Positions 52,329 through 61,563 of a stretch of DNA of 64,000 nucleotides are shown here, piece after piece (the stretch's first letter is position 1; the number at the start of each line of letters is the position of its first letter). The notes beneath the pieces were generated by a model that saw nothing but the letters and a program-made list of their open reading frames with translations, was not told where the DNA came from and did not search any database. Both the position numbers and the translations under genes were made by a program. Origin of the DNA: Halorubrum aidingense JCM 13560 (GTDB lineage: Archaea; Halobacteriota; Halobacteria; Halobacteriales; Haloferacaceae); the NCBI RefSeq assembly GCF_000336995.1, contig NZ_AOJI01000017.1, forward strand, positions 130,095-194,094, given 5' to 3'.

Positions 52329-52336
52329 ATATATAA
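52329..52336 (+). promoter_or_regulatory. TATA-like element 49 bp left of the tRNA-Arg att core
   Basis: ATATATAA in the right end of the element points toward the att core and the 3' end of the tRNA gene. A TATTTATAAA element has the same spacing (about 48 bp) from the degenerate att copy at 37726. The shared geometry suggests either a promoter conserved at element ends or conserved integrase-binding DNA. Confidence 0.4.
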
Positions 52337-52380
52337 ACACCTCTACGCCGTCTATTGGATTCGAAACGAGCCGCGAAGGA

Positions 52381-52403
52381 ATGGGCGCTGCAGGATTTGA
52401 ACC
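52381..52403 (-). repeat. attR: 23-bp repeat within the intact tRNA-Arg 3' end
   Basis: Identical to 43101-43123. It covers the acceptor strand and part of the T-arm of tRNA-Arg plus two bases beyond the gene end. Confidence 0.88.
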
Positions 52404-52456
52404 CGCGACAACTTGGTCCGAAGCCAAGCACTCTATCCAGACTGAGCTAAGCGCCC
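52383..52456 (-). tRNA. tRNA-Arg (anticodon TCG)
   Basis: This 74-base cloverleaf is read on the minus strand. The acceptor 5' strand GGGCGCT pairs with AGCGCCC. The D-arm contains GCTCAGTCTGGATAGAGT, the anticodon arm is CTTGG-CTTCGGA-CCAAG with TCG at positions 34-36, and the T-arm is GCGGG-TTCAAAT-CCTGC. The CCA end is not encoded. A minus-strand CTTAAC element near 52483-52489 is placed as its promoter. The 3' end serves as the integration site for the adjacent element. Confidence 0.95.
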
Positions 52457-52837
52457 GTACACTGCGGTACTTCGGTGAGGATGTTAAGTCCCGCGATTTG
52501 AAATCGCCGATGCACGATCGACACGCAAATTTATCCCGGCGATCGATCCGACCGGTTGCGGTGGGATACGCCGGTCCGGCTGATAGTGGCTGTATTTCGT
52601 CATCCGATCGGTTCTGCGCGTCGATGTCACGTGTTTTGTCCAACCCGGGGATCACTCTCTAATTGTTACACGATCGGCCATTCGGCTGTCTCGGCAGCCC
52701 CACCGCGACGCCGGTGGGCGATCAAAAAGAATATTATTCGGACCGGGTATGTTTCTGCTAGTAGATGTGTCTTGGTCGCACGGCCTTACAGCCGAACGAG
52801 TGGCCCCAATCGGTGCTGTCGTCGCCGAGGTACGCCC
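52457..52837. other. Upstream region of tRNA-Arg and of the RecA-like gene
   Basis: These 381 bases hold no gene. The left part carries minus-strand TATA-like elements (CTTAAC near 52483 and ATAAATTT near 52529) for the tRNA. An AATATTATT stretch near 52729 on the plus strand may serve the RecA-like gene. Confidence 0.5.
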
Positions 52838-53440
52838 ATGTATGACCTGAGGCCACAGTTCGACGTGGAGGTCGAGCCCGGAACGAACCTCTTGCTCACC
52901 GGACCACCGCTCACCGGGAAGCGCGCACTCATGATGGACGTGTTGGCGGCCGGCACGAAACGCGGTGACGGCGCGATCGTCGTCACGACGAAGGACAGCG
53001 CCGATCGCGTGCTCAAAGATTACGCCAAGCGGACCGGGTACGAGGGACAACCGGTCGCCGTCGTCGACTGCGTCACTCGCCAGCAGGGCGTCAACGACGT
53101 CCGCGAGTCCGATCGGATCAAGTACGCCTCCTCTCCGGTGGACATGACCGGCATCGGGATCAAGCTCTCGGAGTTTCTGCAGGCGTTCGGCGATCGCGGG
53201 ATCGAACGGAACCGCGTCATGGTTCACTCCCTGTCGACGCTGTTGATGTACTCGGACCTCCAGACGGTATTCCGGTTCCTCCACGTGTTCACCGGTCGGA
53301 TCCAGAGCGTGAACGGCCTCGGGCTGTTCAGCATCGACTCGACGTCCCACGACGAGCAGGCGATGAACACGCTCAAACAGCTCTTCGACGGCGTCATCAC
53401 CGTTCCCGAGGACGGCGAACCGACGATCCGGTTGGCCTGA
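52838..53440 (+). CDS. RecA-superfamily ATPase, KaiC/RAD55-like single domain
   Basis: The protein has 200 residues. A Walker A, LLLTGPPLTGKRALMMDVL (about 19-37), is followed by DGAIVVTTKDSADRVL, a central VMVHSLSTLLMYSDLQTVFRF (Walker B-like strand) and a C-terminal GLFSIDSTSHDEQAM. This is the pattern of haloarchaeal RAD55-like proteins with a single RecA core. They are thought to regulate or recruit partners rather than recombine DNA. The ATG at 52838 is chosen because the family begins with FDVEVEPGTNLLLTGPP shortly after; the longer frame is leader DNA. Confidence 0.75.
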   Translation: MYDLRPQFDVEVEPGTNLLLTGPPLTGKRALMMDVLAAGTKRGDGAIVVTTKDSADRVLKDYAKRTGYEGQPVAVVDCVTRQQGVNDVRESDRIKYASSPVDMTGIGIKLSEFLQAFGDRGIERNRVMVHSLSTLLMYSDLQTVFRFLHVFTGRIQSVNGLGLFSIDSTSHDEQAMNTLKQLFDGVITVPEDGEPTIRLA

Positions 53441-53501
53441 GCCGCCCCCGGACGCGACCGCAACTGGTGGATTTAATCCGCGCCGCCGCGAACACTGAAC
53501 C

Positions 53502-53924
53502 ATGCCTATCACCGACGACGAGGGGGTCGACCGGTTGCTCGACGCCGAGACGATCGCCGTGGTCGGCTGCTCGACGACGCCCGGCAAGGCCGCCCACGAC
53601 ATTCCGGCGTACCTCCAGCGGGAGGGGTATCGCGTGATCCCGGTGAACCCCTTCGCCGACGAGATTCTCGGCGAGCCCGCCTACGATGCGCTCGCCGACG
53701 TCGACGAAGACGTGGACCTCGTGAACGTGTTCCGTCCCAGCGACGAGGTCCCGGAGATCCTCGATGCCGTGCGCGAGCGACACGCCGACCGCGGCGACGC
53801 CGGAGCGGCGTGGCTCCAACTCGGGATCAGCCACGACGACGCGGCGGCCGAAGCGGAGGCCGACGGGATCGAGGTCGTTCAAGACCGCTGTATGAAAGTC
53901 GAGCACCGGCGGCTGCGCGGATAG
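53502..53924 (+). CDS. CoA-binding domain protein (YccU-like)
   Basis: The protein has 140 residues in a Rossmann fold. It starts LLDAETIAVVGCSTTPGKAAHDIPAYLQREGYRVIPVNP, with LVNVFRPSDEVPEI and the closing VVQDRCMKVEH, typical of CoA_binding_2 proteins. Their exact role is unknown; some bind CoA or modulate succinyl-CoA synthetase-like enzymes. ATTTAATC at 53471-53478 is 28 bases before the ATG. It is convergent with the cysteine synthase gene. Confidence 0.88.
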   Translation: MPITDDEGVDRLLDAETIAVVGCSTTPGKAAHDIPAYLQREGYRVIPVNPFADEILGEPAYDALADVDEDVDLVNVFRPSDEVPEILDAVRERHADRGDAGAAWLQLGISHDDAAAEAEADGIEVVQDRCMKVEHRRLRG

Positions 53925-53990
53925 CGACCTCGGCGGGAGCGGCGGCGGAAGCGGTTGCGACGCCCGTTCGATTCGTTAGCTACCAGTCGG

Positions 53991-54971
53991 CTACCCTTCC
54001 CACTCCTCGAAGGAGCGATACACGCCCTTCGAGAGGTATCGCTCGGAGGAATCGGGGAACACCGTGACGACGGTGTCGTGTGGGGCGTCGATCGCGCCGT
54101 CGCGGATCCCGCGGGCGACCGCCTTCGCCGCGATCGCGTTCGCGGCGGCGGAGGAGGCGACGAGCTGACCCTCCTCGGCGGCGAGTCGCCCCATCTCTTC
54201 GTGGACCTCGCGGTCGGGGATCGGTCGGATGTCGTCGACGAGCGACGGGTCGAACAGCTCGTTGGTGTCGATGTCGTGCGTGCCGATCCCCTCCGTTTTG
54301 TACTCCTCGTGGGCGACCTCCTCGCCGAGGAACTCGCGGTACGCGGAGCCGGCGGGCTCGACGGCGACGACGTGAGTGTCGGCCGCTCGCTCGCGGAAGT
54401 ACCGCGCCATCCCCATCAGCGTGCCGCCGGTGCCACAGCCGGCGACCACGGCCCCGACCTCGCCGCCGAGCGCCTCGTCGATCTCCGGGGCGGTCGTCTC
54501 GTAGTGGGCCTCGGCGTTGAGCGGGTTGGAGAACTGCTGAGGGACGATCGCGTCGTCGAGCTCGTCGGCGATCTCGCGGGCGCGGTCGATGGCGAACCCC
54601 ATTCCGTCCTCGCTCGGCGTGTTGACCACCTCGGCGCCGAGCGCGCGCATGAGCTGTTGTTTCTCCACGGAGAAGCGCTCGGGGACGACGAAGACGGCGT
54701 TCAGCCCGAGCTGTTTCGCCGCGACGGCCAGCCCGATCCCGGTGTTGCCCGCGGTGGGCTCGACCACGGTGCCGCCGGGGCCGACGTCGCCGCGTTCGAG
54801 CATCCGTTCGAGCATGTACTTGCCGATGCGGTCTTTGATGCTCGCACCGGGGTTGAACGACTCGAGTTTCGCGTACACCGGCACCGCGTCCGGCGAGTCG
54901 TGCACCCGGACGAGCGGCGTCTCCCCGATCGTCTCGAGCACCGACGACAGGGGCTCCCGATGGGTCGTCAT
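53991..54971 (-). CDS. cysK: Cysteine synthase (PLP-dependent beta family)
   Basis: The protein has 326 residues. [13 protein letters not shown] leads to the PLP lysine in [14 protein letters not shown], the substrate loop [10 protein letters not shown], the phosphate-binding [10 protein letters not shown] and the late Ser of [14 protein letters not shown]. It makes cysteine from an activated serine and sulfide. Cystathionine beta-synthase-like and O-phosphoserine sulfhydrylase forms share these motifs. A longer start at 55010 is in frame; 54971 is closer to family N-termini. It is divergent from thrS. Confidence 0.9.
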   Translation of the reverse strand: MTTHREPLSSVLETIGETPLVRVHDSPDAVPVYAKLESFNPGASIKDRIGKYMLERMLERGDVGPGGTVVEPTAGNTGIGLAVAAKQLGLNAVFVVPERFSVEKQQLMRALGAEVVNTPSEDGMGFAIDRAREIADELDDAIVPQQFSNPLNAEAHYETTAPEIDEALGGEVGAVVAGCGTGGTLMGMARYFRERAADTHVVAVEPAGSAYREFLGEEVAHEEYKTEGIGTHDIDTNELFDPSLVDDIRPIPDREVHEEMGRLAAEEGQLVASSAAANAIAAKAVARGIRDGAIDAPHDTVVTVFPDSSERYLSKGVYRSFEEWEG

Positions 54972-55169
54972 GCTCCCGCAAAGGTTGCCGGCTGTTTTGT
55001 GTGTTTCCATGACTGCGGCGGCCTCCCCTTGTCACCGGTGTCGGAGGCGCTTGCCACGATCGGACGCCCGGAAGCGGCGAGCGAGGCGGTTCCCGCGGCC
55101 GCCGCGGACTCGGAGACGAGCCAACGGGGATCGAACACACTTATGCCGCTCGTCCGGTTCCGGAAACGT

Positions 55170-57119
55170 ATGAGCGAGACCGATGCGCAGGCCGACGTGA
55201 CGGTCGTCCTTCCGGACGGATCAGAGCTGCACGTCCCGGCCGGATCGACAGTCGAAGACGTCGCCTACGAGATCGGCCCCGGGCTCGGTCGCGACACCGT
55301 CGCCGGGAAGATCGACGGCGAACTCGTGGAAAAGCACGCCACCGTTCACGACGGCGCGCGGATCGAGATCGTCACCGACCAGTCCGACGAGTTCCTGACG
55401 GTGCTGCGCCACTCCGCCGCCCACGTGTTCGCGCAGGCCCTCCAGCGGCTCCACCCCGAGGCCACCCTCACGATCGGCCCCCCGACGGACGAGGGGTTCT
55501 ACTACGACGTGACCGACGTCGACCTCGACGAGGACGACCTCGCCGACATCGAAGCCGAGATGGACGAGATCATCGCGGCCGACTACGAGATCGAGCGGGT
55601 CGTCTGCTCTCGCGAGGACGCGATGGAGATCTACGCCGACAACGAGTACAAACGCCAGATCCTCGACGAGGAGGCAGACGACGAAGAGGTCACCTTCTAC
55701 GTGCAGGACGGCTGGCAAGACCTCTGTCAGGGGCCGCACGTCGAGTCGACGGGCGAGATCGGCGCGGCCACGCTGCTCGAGGTCTCGGCCGCCTACTGGC
55801 GCGGCGACGAGGAGAACGACACGCTGACCCGAGTGTACGGGACGGCGTTCGCCTCCGAGTCTGACCTCGAAGAACACCTCGAGCTGCGCGAGCAGGCGCA
55901 GGAGCGAGACCACCGGAAGATCGGCCAGGAGATGAATCTCTTTTCGATCCCGACCGTGACCGGTCCCGGCCTCCCGCTGTACCACCCGCCGGGCAAGACC
56001 GTGCTCCGAGAGCTCTCGAACTTCGCGAACGAGCTCAACCGCGAGAACGGCTACGAGGAGGTCGAGACGCCCCACGTGTTCCGGACGGAGCTGTGGAAGC
56101 AGTCGGGCCACTACGAGAACTACAAAGACGACATGTTCCTCCTCGACGTCAACGACGAGGAGTACGGGCTCAAGCCGATGAACTGCCCGGGCCACGCGAC
56201 CATCTTCGACCAGCAGTCGTGGTCGTACCGCGACCTCCCGCAGCGCTACTTCGAGAACGGGAAGGTGTACCGGAAAGAGCAGCGCGGCGAGCTCTCGGGG
56301 CTCTCGCGCGTCTGGTCGTTCACCATCGACGACGGCCACCTGTTCGTCCGGCCCGACCAGATCCGCGGGGAGATCGAGTCGGTCATCGAGATGATCTTCG
56401 AGGTCGTCGAGACGCTCGATCTGGAGGTCGACGTGTCGCTCGCGACCCGCCCCGACAAGTCCGTTGGCGGCGACGAGATCTGGGAGTCCGCTGAGGAACA
56501 GCTCCGTGACGTGCTCGAGTCCGGCGGCTACGAGTACGACGTCGAGCCCGGAGACGGCGCCTTCTACGGGCCGAAGATCGACTTCGGCTTCGAGGACGCG
56601 CTCGGGCGCGTCTGGGACGGCCCGACGGTCCAGCTCGACTTCAACATGCCCGAGCGGTTCGACCTGACGTACACGGGCGAGGACAACGAGGAGCACCAGC
56701 CGGTGATGATCCACCGCGCGCTGTACGGGAGCTACGAGCGCTTCTTCATGGTGCTCATCGAGCACTTCGACGGCAACTTCCCGCTGTGGCTCGCGCCCGA
56801 GCAGGTCCGGATCCTCCCGGTCTCGGACGAGACGCTCGGCTACGCCCACCGCGTCAAAAACGAGTTGGAAGACGCCGGGTTCCGCGTCGAAGTCGAGGAC
56901 CGCGACTGGACGGTCGGACGCAAGATCCGCGCCGGCCACGACGACCGGCTCCCGTACATGGTCATCGTCGGCGACGACGAACAGGAGGCCGGAACCGTCT
57001 CGGTCCGGGACCGCTTCGAGAACCAGCGCGGCGACGTCGCGCTCGACGCGTTCGTCGAGCACCTCGTCGACGAGCGCGACGCCAAGCGGACGACGCCCGA
57101 CTTCGTCGACGACGAGTAG
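55170..57119 (+). CDS. thrS: Threonyl-tRNA synthetase
   Basis: The protein has 649 residues. It has a TGS domain (about 7-70), the editing (SAD) domain with [11 protein letters not shown] and a late Cys-Gln-x2-Pro-His, and class II core motif 1 and motif 2 with zinc-ligand Cys in [12 protein letters not shown]. Motif 3 and the C-terminal anticodon-binding domain ([15 protein letters not shown] ... [16 protein letters not shown]) follow. This is the bacterial-type domain order, common in haloarchaea. A CACTTATG box at 55138-55145 is about 28 bases before the ATG at 55170, making the message leaderless. Confidence 0.96.
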   Translation: MSETDAQADVTVVLPDGSELHVPAGSTVEDVAYEIGPGLGRDTVAGKIDGELVEKHATVHDGARIEIVTDQSDEFLTVLRHSAAHVFAQALQRLHPEATLTIGPPTDEGFYYDVTDVDLDEDDLADIEAEMDEIIAADYEIERVVCSREDAMEIYADNEYKRQILDEEADDEEVTFYVQDGWQDLCQGPHVESTGEIGAATLLEVSAAYWRGDEENDTLTRVYGTAFASESDLEEHLELREQAQERDHRKIGQEMNLFSIPTVTGPGLPLYHPPGKTVLRELSNFANELNRENGYEEVETPHVFRTELWKQSGHYENYKDDMFLLDVNDEEYGLKPMNCPGHATIFDQQSWSYRDLPQRYFENGKVYRKEQRGELSGLSRVWSFTIDDGHLFVRPDQIRGEIESVIEMIFEVVETLDLEVDVSLATRPDKSVGGDEIWESAEEQLRDVLESGGYEYDVEPGDGAFYGPKIDFGFEDALGRVWDGPTVQLDFNMPERFDLTYTGEDNEEHQPVMIHRALYGSYERFFMVLIEHFDGNFPLWLAPEQVRILPVSDETLGYAHRVKNELEDAGFRVEVEDRDWTVGRKIRAGHDDRLPYMVIVGDDEQEAGTVSVRDRFENQRGDVALDAFVEHLVDERDAKRTTPDFVDDE

Positions 57120-57177
57120 CGACGGCCGGCTATCGGGTTCCGTCGTGTTTTTGAGGGTTCCGTCGGTAGGGCCGCCT

Positions 57178-58344
57178 ATGAGCAACACTCCGGGGTTGAC
57201 CGAGCGAGAGTCCGAAGCGCCCGACGTCGGCGAGCTGACGCCGCCGGACCGCACCCTGATGGGGCCGGGACCGAGCGACGTCCACCCGCGCGTACTGAAA
57301 GCGATGAGCACGCCGCTCGTCGGTCACCTCGACCCGTCGTTCGTCGAGATCATGGACGAGGTACAGGAGCTGCTCCGGTACACGTTCCGCACGGACAACC
57401 AGTGGACGATCCCGGTCTCGGGAACCGGGTCGGCGTCGATGGAGGCGGCCATCGGCAACCTCGTCGAGCCGGGCGACACGATGCTGGTGCCGACGAACGG
57501 CTACTTCGGCGGTCGGATGAAGTCGATGGCCGAGCGCGCCGGCGGGGAGGTCGTCGAAGTCGACGCCCCGTGGGGCGAGCCTCTCGATCCGGTCGACGTC
57601 GAGGCCGCGTTCGACGAGCATCAGCCGGACGTGTTCGGGTTCGTTCACGCCGAGACGTCGACCGGGGTGCTCCAGCCGAACGTCCCCGAGCTGACCGACA
57701 TCGCCCACGAGCACGACGCGTACGTCATCGCCGACTGCGTCACCTCGCTCGGCGGCGTCGAGCTGCGCGTCGACGAGTGGGACATCGACGTCGCGTACTC
57801 GGGGCCCCAGAAGTGCCTCTCGTGTCCGCCGGGAGCGAGCCCGCTCACGCTCAACGACCGCGCGATGGACAAGGTGCTCGGTCGCGAGGAACAGCCCCGG
57901 TCGTGGTACCTCGACCTCTCGCTGCTCGAGGGGTACTGGGGCGACGACCGCTCGTATCACCACACCGCACCGATCACGAACGTCTACGCCATCCGCGAGG
58001 CGCTCCGGCTCGTCGCCGAGGAGGGAATCGAAGAGCGGTGGGCGCGCCACCGCGCCGTCGCCGGCGATCTGAAGGCGGGCCTGCAGGAGCTGGGCCTCGA
58101 AATGAACGCCCCCGACGAGTACTGGCTGCCGAGCCTGAACGCGGTGCAGGTCCCCGACGGCGTCGACGACGGGGCCGTCATCGACTACCTCTTAGAGGAG
58201 TACGACCTGGAAATCGCCTCCGGGCTCGGTGACTTGGAAGGCGACATCTGGCGGATCGGCTGTATGGGCTACTCCGCCCGGCCGAAGAACGTCGAGTACG
58301 TCCTCTCGGCGCTCGAAGACGCGCTCGCCGAACAGGGGTTCTGA
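57178..58344 (+). CDS. Class V aminotransferase (alanine-glyoxylate/serine-glyoxylate type)
   Basis: The protein has 388 residues. It starts MGPGPSDVHPRVLKAM and has the cofactor region SGTGSASMEAAI, YVIADCVTSLGGVEL with the PLP Asp, and the Schiff-base lysine in AYSGPQKCLSCPPG. The C-terminal end has WRIGCMGYSARP. These features place it with alanine-glyoxylate/serine-pyruvate aminotransferases, which link glyoxylate, glycine and serine. The ATG at 57178 follows thrS by 58 bases; the two could be cotranscribed but have no overlap. Confidence 0.87.
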   Translation: MSNTPGLTERESEAPDVGELTPPDRTLMGPGPSDVHPRVLKAMSTPLVGHLDPSFVEIMDEVQELLRYTFRTDNQWTIPVSGTGSASMEAAIGNLVEPGDTMLVPTNGYFGGRMKSMAERAGGEVVEVDAPWGEPLDPVDVEAAFDEHQPDVFGFVHAETSTGVLQPNVPELTDIAHEHDAYVIADCVTSLGGVELRVDEWDIDVAYSGPQKCLSCPPGASPLTLNDRAMDKVLGREEQPRSWYLDLSLLEGYWGDDRSYHHTAPITNVYAIREALRLVAEEGIEERWARHRAVAGDLKAGLQELGLEMNAPDEYWLPSLNAVQVPDGVDDGAVIDYLLEEYDLEIASGLGDLEGDIWRIGCMGYSARPKNVEYVLSALEDALAEQGF

Positions 58345-58503
58345 GCGAGCGGAGACGCGCTGCTCCTGTCGCAGCCGTCGTTGGTCTGAGAGAACAACGG
58401 TTGAGCGGCCGTCTCACCGGCGTCTCGCGGCCCACGAGGTGACTGTATGTCTGCGTGACAAACACACGGGCTATTTTTCACGGTGAGCCGAGACGCTCGA
58501 CGC

Positions 58504-59235
58504 ATGACGGACGCCTTCGGCCGCGCTATCCGCGACCACTTCCGCGGCGAACGCGACGCGCCCCTCCTGCATCGAGACGGCGAAGAGACGGTCGAACACC
58601 CGATCGAGGCGTTCTACTTCACCGAGTTCGATCCGGCCGACGACGCGGCCCACGAGTGGCTGGCGTCCTGGCTCCAAGGGCCGCTCGTCGACCTCGGCGC
58701 GGGCACGGGGCGGCACGCGCTGTACTTCCAGGAGCGGTTCGAGACCGTCGCGCTCGAACCGAGTCCCGCGCTGGTCGAGACGATGCGGGAGCGCGGCGTC
58801 GACGACGCCCGCGAGGGCGACATGTTCGCGCTGCGCGAGCAGTTTCGGCGCGATCGGTTCGGCTCGGCGCTCGCGAACGGGACCCAGCTCGGGCTCGCGG
58901 GGTCGATGCGGGGGCTCACCGCGTTCCTCGGCGATCTCGCGCACGTGACGGTGCCCGACGCAACTGCGGTCGTCGACTGTTACGACCCGACCCACCCCGC
59001 GACGGCCGATCTCGTCGGCTACCGAGACGACCCGACGCCGGGGCTCGCACACCGCGTCATGTTCTTCGAGTACGAGGGGGAGACGAACCCGATCCTCCAG
59101 CTTCGGCTGTTCAGCCCCGCTCGGCTCCGCGAGGCCGCCGTCGGGACCGGCTGGGAAGTCGCTGACGTCGTCCGCGGCGACGAGGGAAACGAGTATCACT
59201 ATCGCGCGGCGCTCCGAAAGCACGACGAAAAATAG
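58504..59235 (+). CDS. SAM-dependent methyltransferase, class I
   Basis: The protein has 243 residues. The SAM-binding loop is LVDLGAGTGRHALYFQERFE with the acidic residue in VALEPSP, and DDAREGDMFAL is the base-contact region. The substrate is unknown. CTATTTTT at 58471-58478 is about 28 bases before the ATG at 58504, favouring this over an upstream ATG at 58483. It is convergent with the MFS transporter. Confidence 0.8.
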   Translation: MTDAFGRAIRDHFRGERDAPLLHRDGEETVEHPIEAFYFTEFDPADDAAHEWLASWLQGPLVDLGAGTGRHALYFQERFETVALEPSPALVETMRERGVDDAREGDMFALREQFRRDRFGSALANGTQLGLAGSMRGLTAFLGDLAHVTVPDATAVVDCYDPTHPATADLVGYRDDPTPGLAHRVMFFEYEGETNPILQLRLFSPARLREAAVGTGWEVADVVRGDEGNEYHYRAALRKHDEK

Positions 59236-59272
59236 TTCACCGCCGCTTCCAACTCCCCCGACTTGCCCCGCC

Positions 59273-59313
59273 GGGAGCGTGCCCTACCACGTGGGGAGCG
59301 CGCCCTACCACGT
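59273..59313 (+). repeat. 20-bp tandem duplication spanning the MFS stop codon
   Basis: Two copies (59273-59292 and 59294-59313) of GGGAGCG-x-GCCCTACCACGT differ by one base. The right copy contains the stop codon and last codons of the MFS gene on the minus strand; the left copy lies just past the stop. It appears to be a recent slippage event. Confidence 0.85.
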
Positions 59314-60588
59314 CGTCAGCGCCGCGCGCCCGTGGTCTCGCGCGAGGATCGCGAGGAAGGCGAGCACGCCCGTGATCGCGAACGCGCCGCCGACGTAGAA
59401 CACCGACGCCATGCTCACCTCGACCATGAGGTAGCCGGCGATGAGGGGGCCCGCCACCGAGCCCGGCCGCCAGACCAGTTCGCGGATGCCGAAGCTGGAA
59501 GCGACGCCGCCTTCGTCAGTCCCTTCGTCCGCGAACAACGCCATACTGGCCGGTTCGCGGAAGGAGTCGGCGACGCCGAGCAGTCCCGACAGCGCCACGA
59601 GCGGGAGGTACGCCGGCGGAAGGTCGCCGAGGATCGGAAGCGCCACGTCAGCACCGACCGCCGCACCCCACGCCGGTGCGAACGGGATCAGGATTGCGAT
59701 CACTCCATAGGCGCCGCCGCCGGCGAAGACAAACAACGACCGGCCGTACGCGTCCGATAGTCGACCGGTGAACAGCTGGCCAACCATGTTCGTCCCCTTC
59801 TGGGCGGCGACGGTGACCCCGATGGCGATGCCGGTGACACCGAGACCGCCGGCGGCCATCTCCGTGCTGACGTAGATCGGGACCCACGTCCGCACCATCG
59901 TCACGGCGAAGGCGTACTGGGCACGAAAGCTCGTTATCGTGAGGATCCGACGGTTCACGGCGAGGTCCGAGAAGGGGAACCCCTCGATACGGGTGTCGTC
60001 GTCATCGAGGACGAGCCACGTGATAACCCACGCGGCGCCCATCAGTACCGCAATAATCGTGAAGATGGGACCGAAGCCGACCGCGTCGTAGATCCCTCCG
60101 GCCGAGAGCGACCCGATGATCGAGGCCGCGAAAGAGGCGGCGTTCGCCTTCCCGATCTTGTCGGCGCGCGTCCCGATGTCGGCGATCTGTCCGACCAGCG
60201 AGAGCGTCATCAGTCCCGCGCCGGTGACGACGAGCCCTTGCAGGGCGCGGACGAGGATGAACGACCCGGAAGAGTCGACGAGTGGGAACAACGCGTAGAC
60301 GCCCGTCCCGACCGCGAGCACACCTAGCAGTACGGTTCGCTTGTCGTACCGGTCACCGGCCCACGCGAGCGGGACGACGGCGACCGTCTGCGCGAGTGTG
60401 AATCCCGTGGTGTACATCCCGATGATGAACCCGGACGAGATAGTGATGCCGAGCACCGTCGCCGCCTGCGGGTCAAGCGTGTTAATGTACGTGCCCAATA
60501 GGGTGATGAGCGTGATGAAGCCGAATCCCTCGGCGAATCGGGTGACGTAGAGGGCCCAGAACTGCGACCGCCTGTCGGCGTTGCTCAC
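59305..60588 (-). CDS. MFS transporter
   Basis: The protein has 427 residues with 12 predicted transmembrane helices. The family loop motif between helices 2 and 3 is WAGDRYDKRTVLLGVLA and the corresponding loop in the second half is GRLSDAYGRSLFVFAG. The central loop (about 190-210) is acidic. Substrate cannot be assigned; the pattern fits drug/metabolite exporters. No regulator is adjacent. A 20-bp duplication lies at its 3' end. Confidence 0.9.
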   Translation of the reverse strand: MSNADRRSQFWALYVTRFAEGFGFITLITLLGTYINTLDPQAATVLGITISSGFIIGMYTTGFTLAQTVAVVPLAWAGDRYDKRTVLLGVLAVGTGVYALFPLVDSSGSFILVRALQGLVVTGAGLMTLSLVGQIADIGTRADKIGKANAASFAASIIGSLSAGGIYDAVGFGPIFTIIAVLMGAAWVITWLVLDDDDTRIEGFPFSDLAVNRRILTITSFRAQYAFAVTMVRTWVPIYVSTEMAAGGLGVTGIAIGVTVAAQKGTNMVGQLFTGRLSDAYGRSLFVFAGGGAYGVIAILIPFAPAWGAAVGADVALPILGDLPPAYLPLVALSGLLGVADSFREPASMALFADEGTDEGGVASSFGIRELVWRPGSVAGPLIAGYLMVEVSMASVFYVGGAFAITGVLAFLAILARDHGRAALTTW

Positions 60589-60702
60589 ACCGGATGGGTG
60601 CGCAGACGTTTAAAAGGAGTTTCGGTTCGAAAGGCCCTGCGGTCGGCGGCCGGCGGTCGGTTCACCGTCGATTTTTTGTCGCTCCGAGGGCTTCGCTCGG
60701 CT

Positions 60703-60807
60703 ATGGGAGACGCCGCTTGCGACCGCCGGTTCTGTCCGGAGTGTGACCTCGCCGTCTCGCGCGCCGCCGACGTCTGTCCCGAGTGCGGGACACCGATACC
60801 CGAGTGA
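60703..60807 (+). CDS. 34-residue zinc-ribbon microprotein
   Basis: The protein is essentially one zinc ribbon: FCPECDLAVS, 8 residues, VCPECGTPIPE, giving two CPEC knuckles in 34 residues. ATTTTTTG at 60671-60678 is about 28 bases before the ATG, so it has its own leaderless promoter. Small CPxCG zinc-finger proteins of this kind are abundant in haloarchaea and some affect biofilm or swarming. It is convergent with the SDR gene, 18 bases apart. Confidence 0.75.
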   Translation: MGDAACDRRFCPECDLAVSRAADVCPECGTPIPE

Positions 60808-60825
60808 CGGGGGCCGCCCGCGAAG

Positions 60826-61563
60826 TCACAGGTTCCCGGCGAACTTGTCCCGCCGGTATAAATCGATCTCCTGTGCGGACGAGCCCTCTCGGGTCGCCGC
60901 GAAGGCGATCGCCTCCGCGACCTCTCCGGGTTCGGTGACGCTCCCGGGTTCGAAGCGCTCCTCGAACGGCTCGCCGTCCTCGCTGCCGAACTCCGTGCGG
61001 ACCTCCGAGGGATTCACCACCGAGACGGCGACGCCCTCGTCGCCGACCTGCGCGGCGACGCTGTGGGCGAACCCGCGCGCCCACCACTTCGTCGCGGCGT
61101 ACACCGGGTTGAACGAGCGGGGGAACTGTCCCGCGAAGCTGCCGACGACGACGAGGGTTCCCTCGCTCGCTTCGAGGTGTGGGAGCGCCTCGCGCGTGAG
61201 AAAGAACGTGCCGTCGACGTTCGTCTCCTGCATCGTGAAGTACTCCTCGTCGGTCATCGACGCCACGTCGCTGCCGCGGCCGACGCCGGCGTTGGCGACG
61301 ACGATGTCGAGCCCGCCGAAGCGATCGGTGGCGGCGTCGACCGCCGCTTCGGCGGTCGCCCGCTCGCGGACGTCTCCGTCGGCGACGACGGCCCGGGCGT
61401 CGTAGGCGGCCTCCAGTTCCTCGGCGAGCGCCTCCAGAGTCGCTCGGCGGCGCGCCACCAGCACGACGTTCGCCCCGCGCTCCGCGAGTTCGTGTGCCGT
61501 TGCCTCACCGATTCCCGAACTCGCGCCCGTTACCAGTGCCGTCGTCTCGTCGAGTGCACCCAT
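60826..61563 (-). CDS. Short-chain dehydrogenase/reductase
   Basis: The protein has 245 residues. The cofactor site is ALVTGASSGIGEATAHELAERG, the structural motif is IVVANAGVG, the catalytic Ser is in VVVGSFAGQFP and the pair is in NPVYAATKWWARGF (YxxxK). It reduces or oxidises an unknown carbonyl substrate. TATAAAAG (61588-61595, read on the minus strand) is about 27 bases upstream of the ATG at 61563, which decides the start. It is the last core gene before the second integrative element. Confidence 0.9.
   Translation of the reverse strand: MGALDETTALVTGASSGIGEATAHELAERGANVVLVARRRATLEALAEELEAAYDARAVVADGDVRERATAEAAVDAATDRFGGLDIVVANAGVGRGSDVASMTDEEYFTMQETNVDGTFFLTREALPHLEASEGTLVVVGSFAGQFPRSFNPVYAATKWWARGFAHSVAAQVGDEGVAVSVVNPSEVRTEFGSEDGEPFEERFEPGSVTEPGEVAEAIAFAATREGSSAQEIDLYRRDKFAGNL

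Larger units (their letters stand above)
43101..52403. mobile_element. 9.3-kb integrative element inserted in tRNA-Arg(TCG)
   Basis: The element is bounded by perfect 23-bp direct repeats (43101-43123 and 52381-52403) that equal the 3' end of the tRNA-Arg gene, which stays intact at the right end. It carries a tyrosine integrase 283 bases inside the left end, a primase-helicase, a zinc-ribbon protein, small membrane proteins, HTH proteins and an AT-rich candidate origin. No capsid, spike or conjugation genes are visible. It is therefore best described as an integrated plasmid, satellite or cryptic provirus rather than a complete virus. Confidence 0.85.

Noticed and set aside
53955..55169. In-frame extension upstream of thrS
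   Set aside because: It is antisense to cysteine synthase; the TATA box and TGS domain place the start at 55170.
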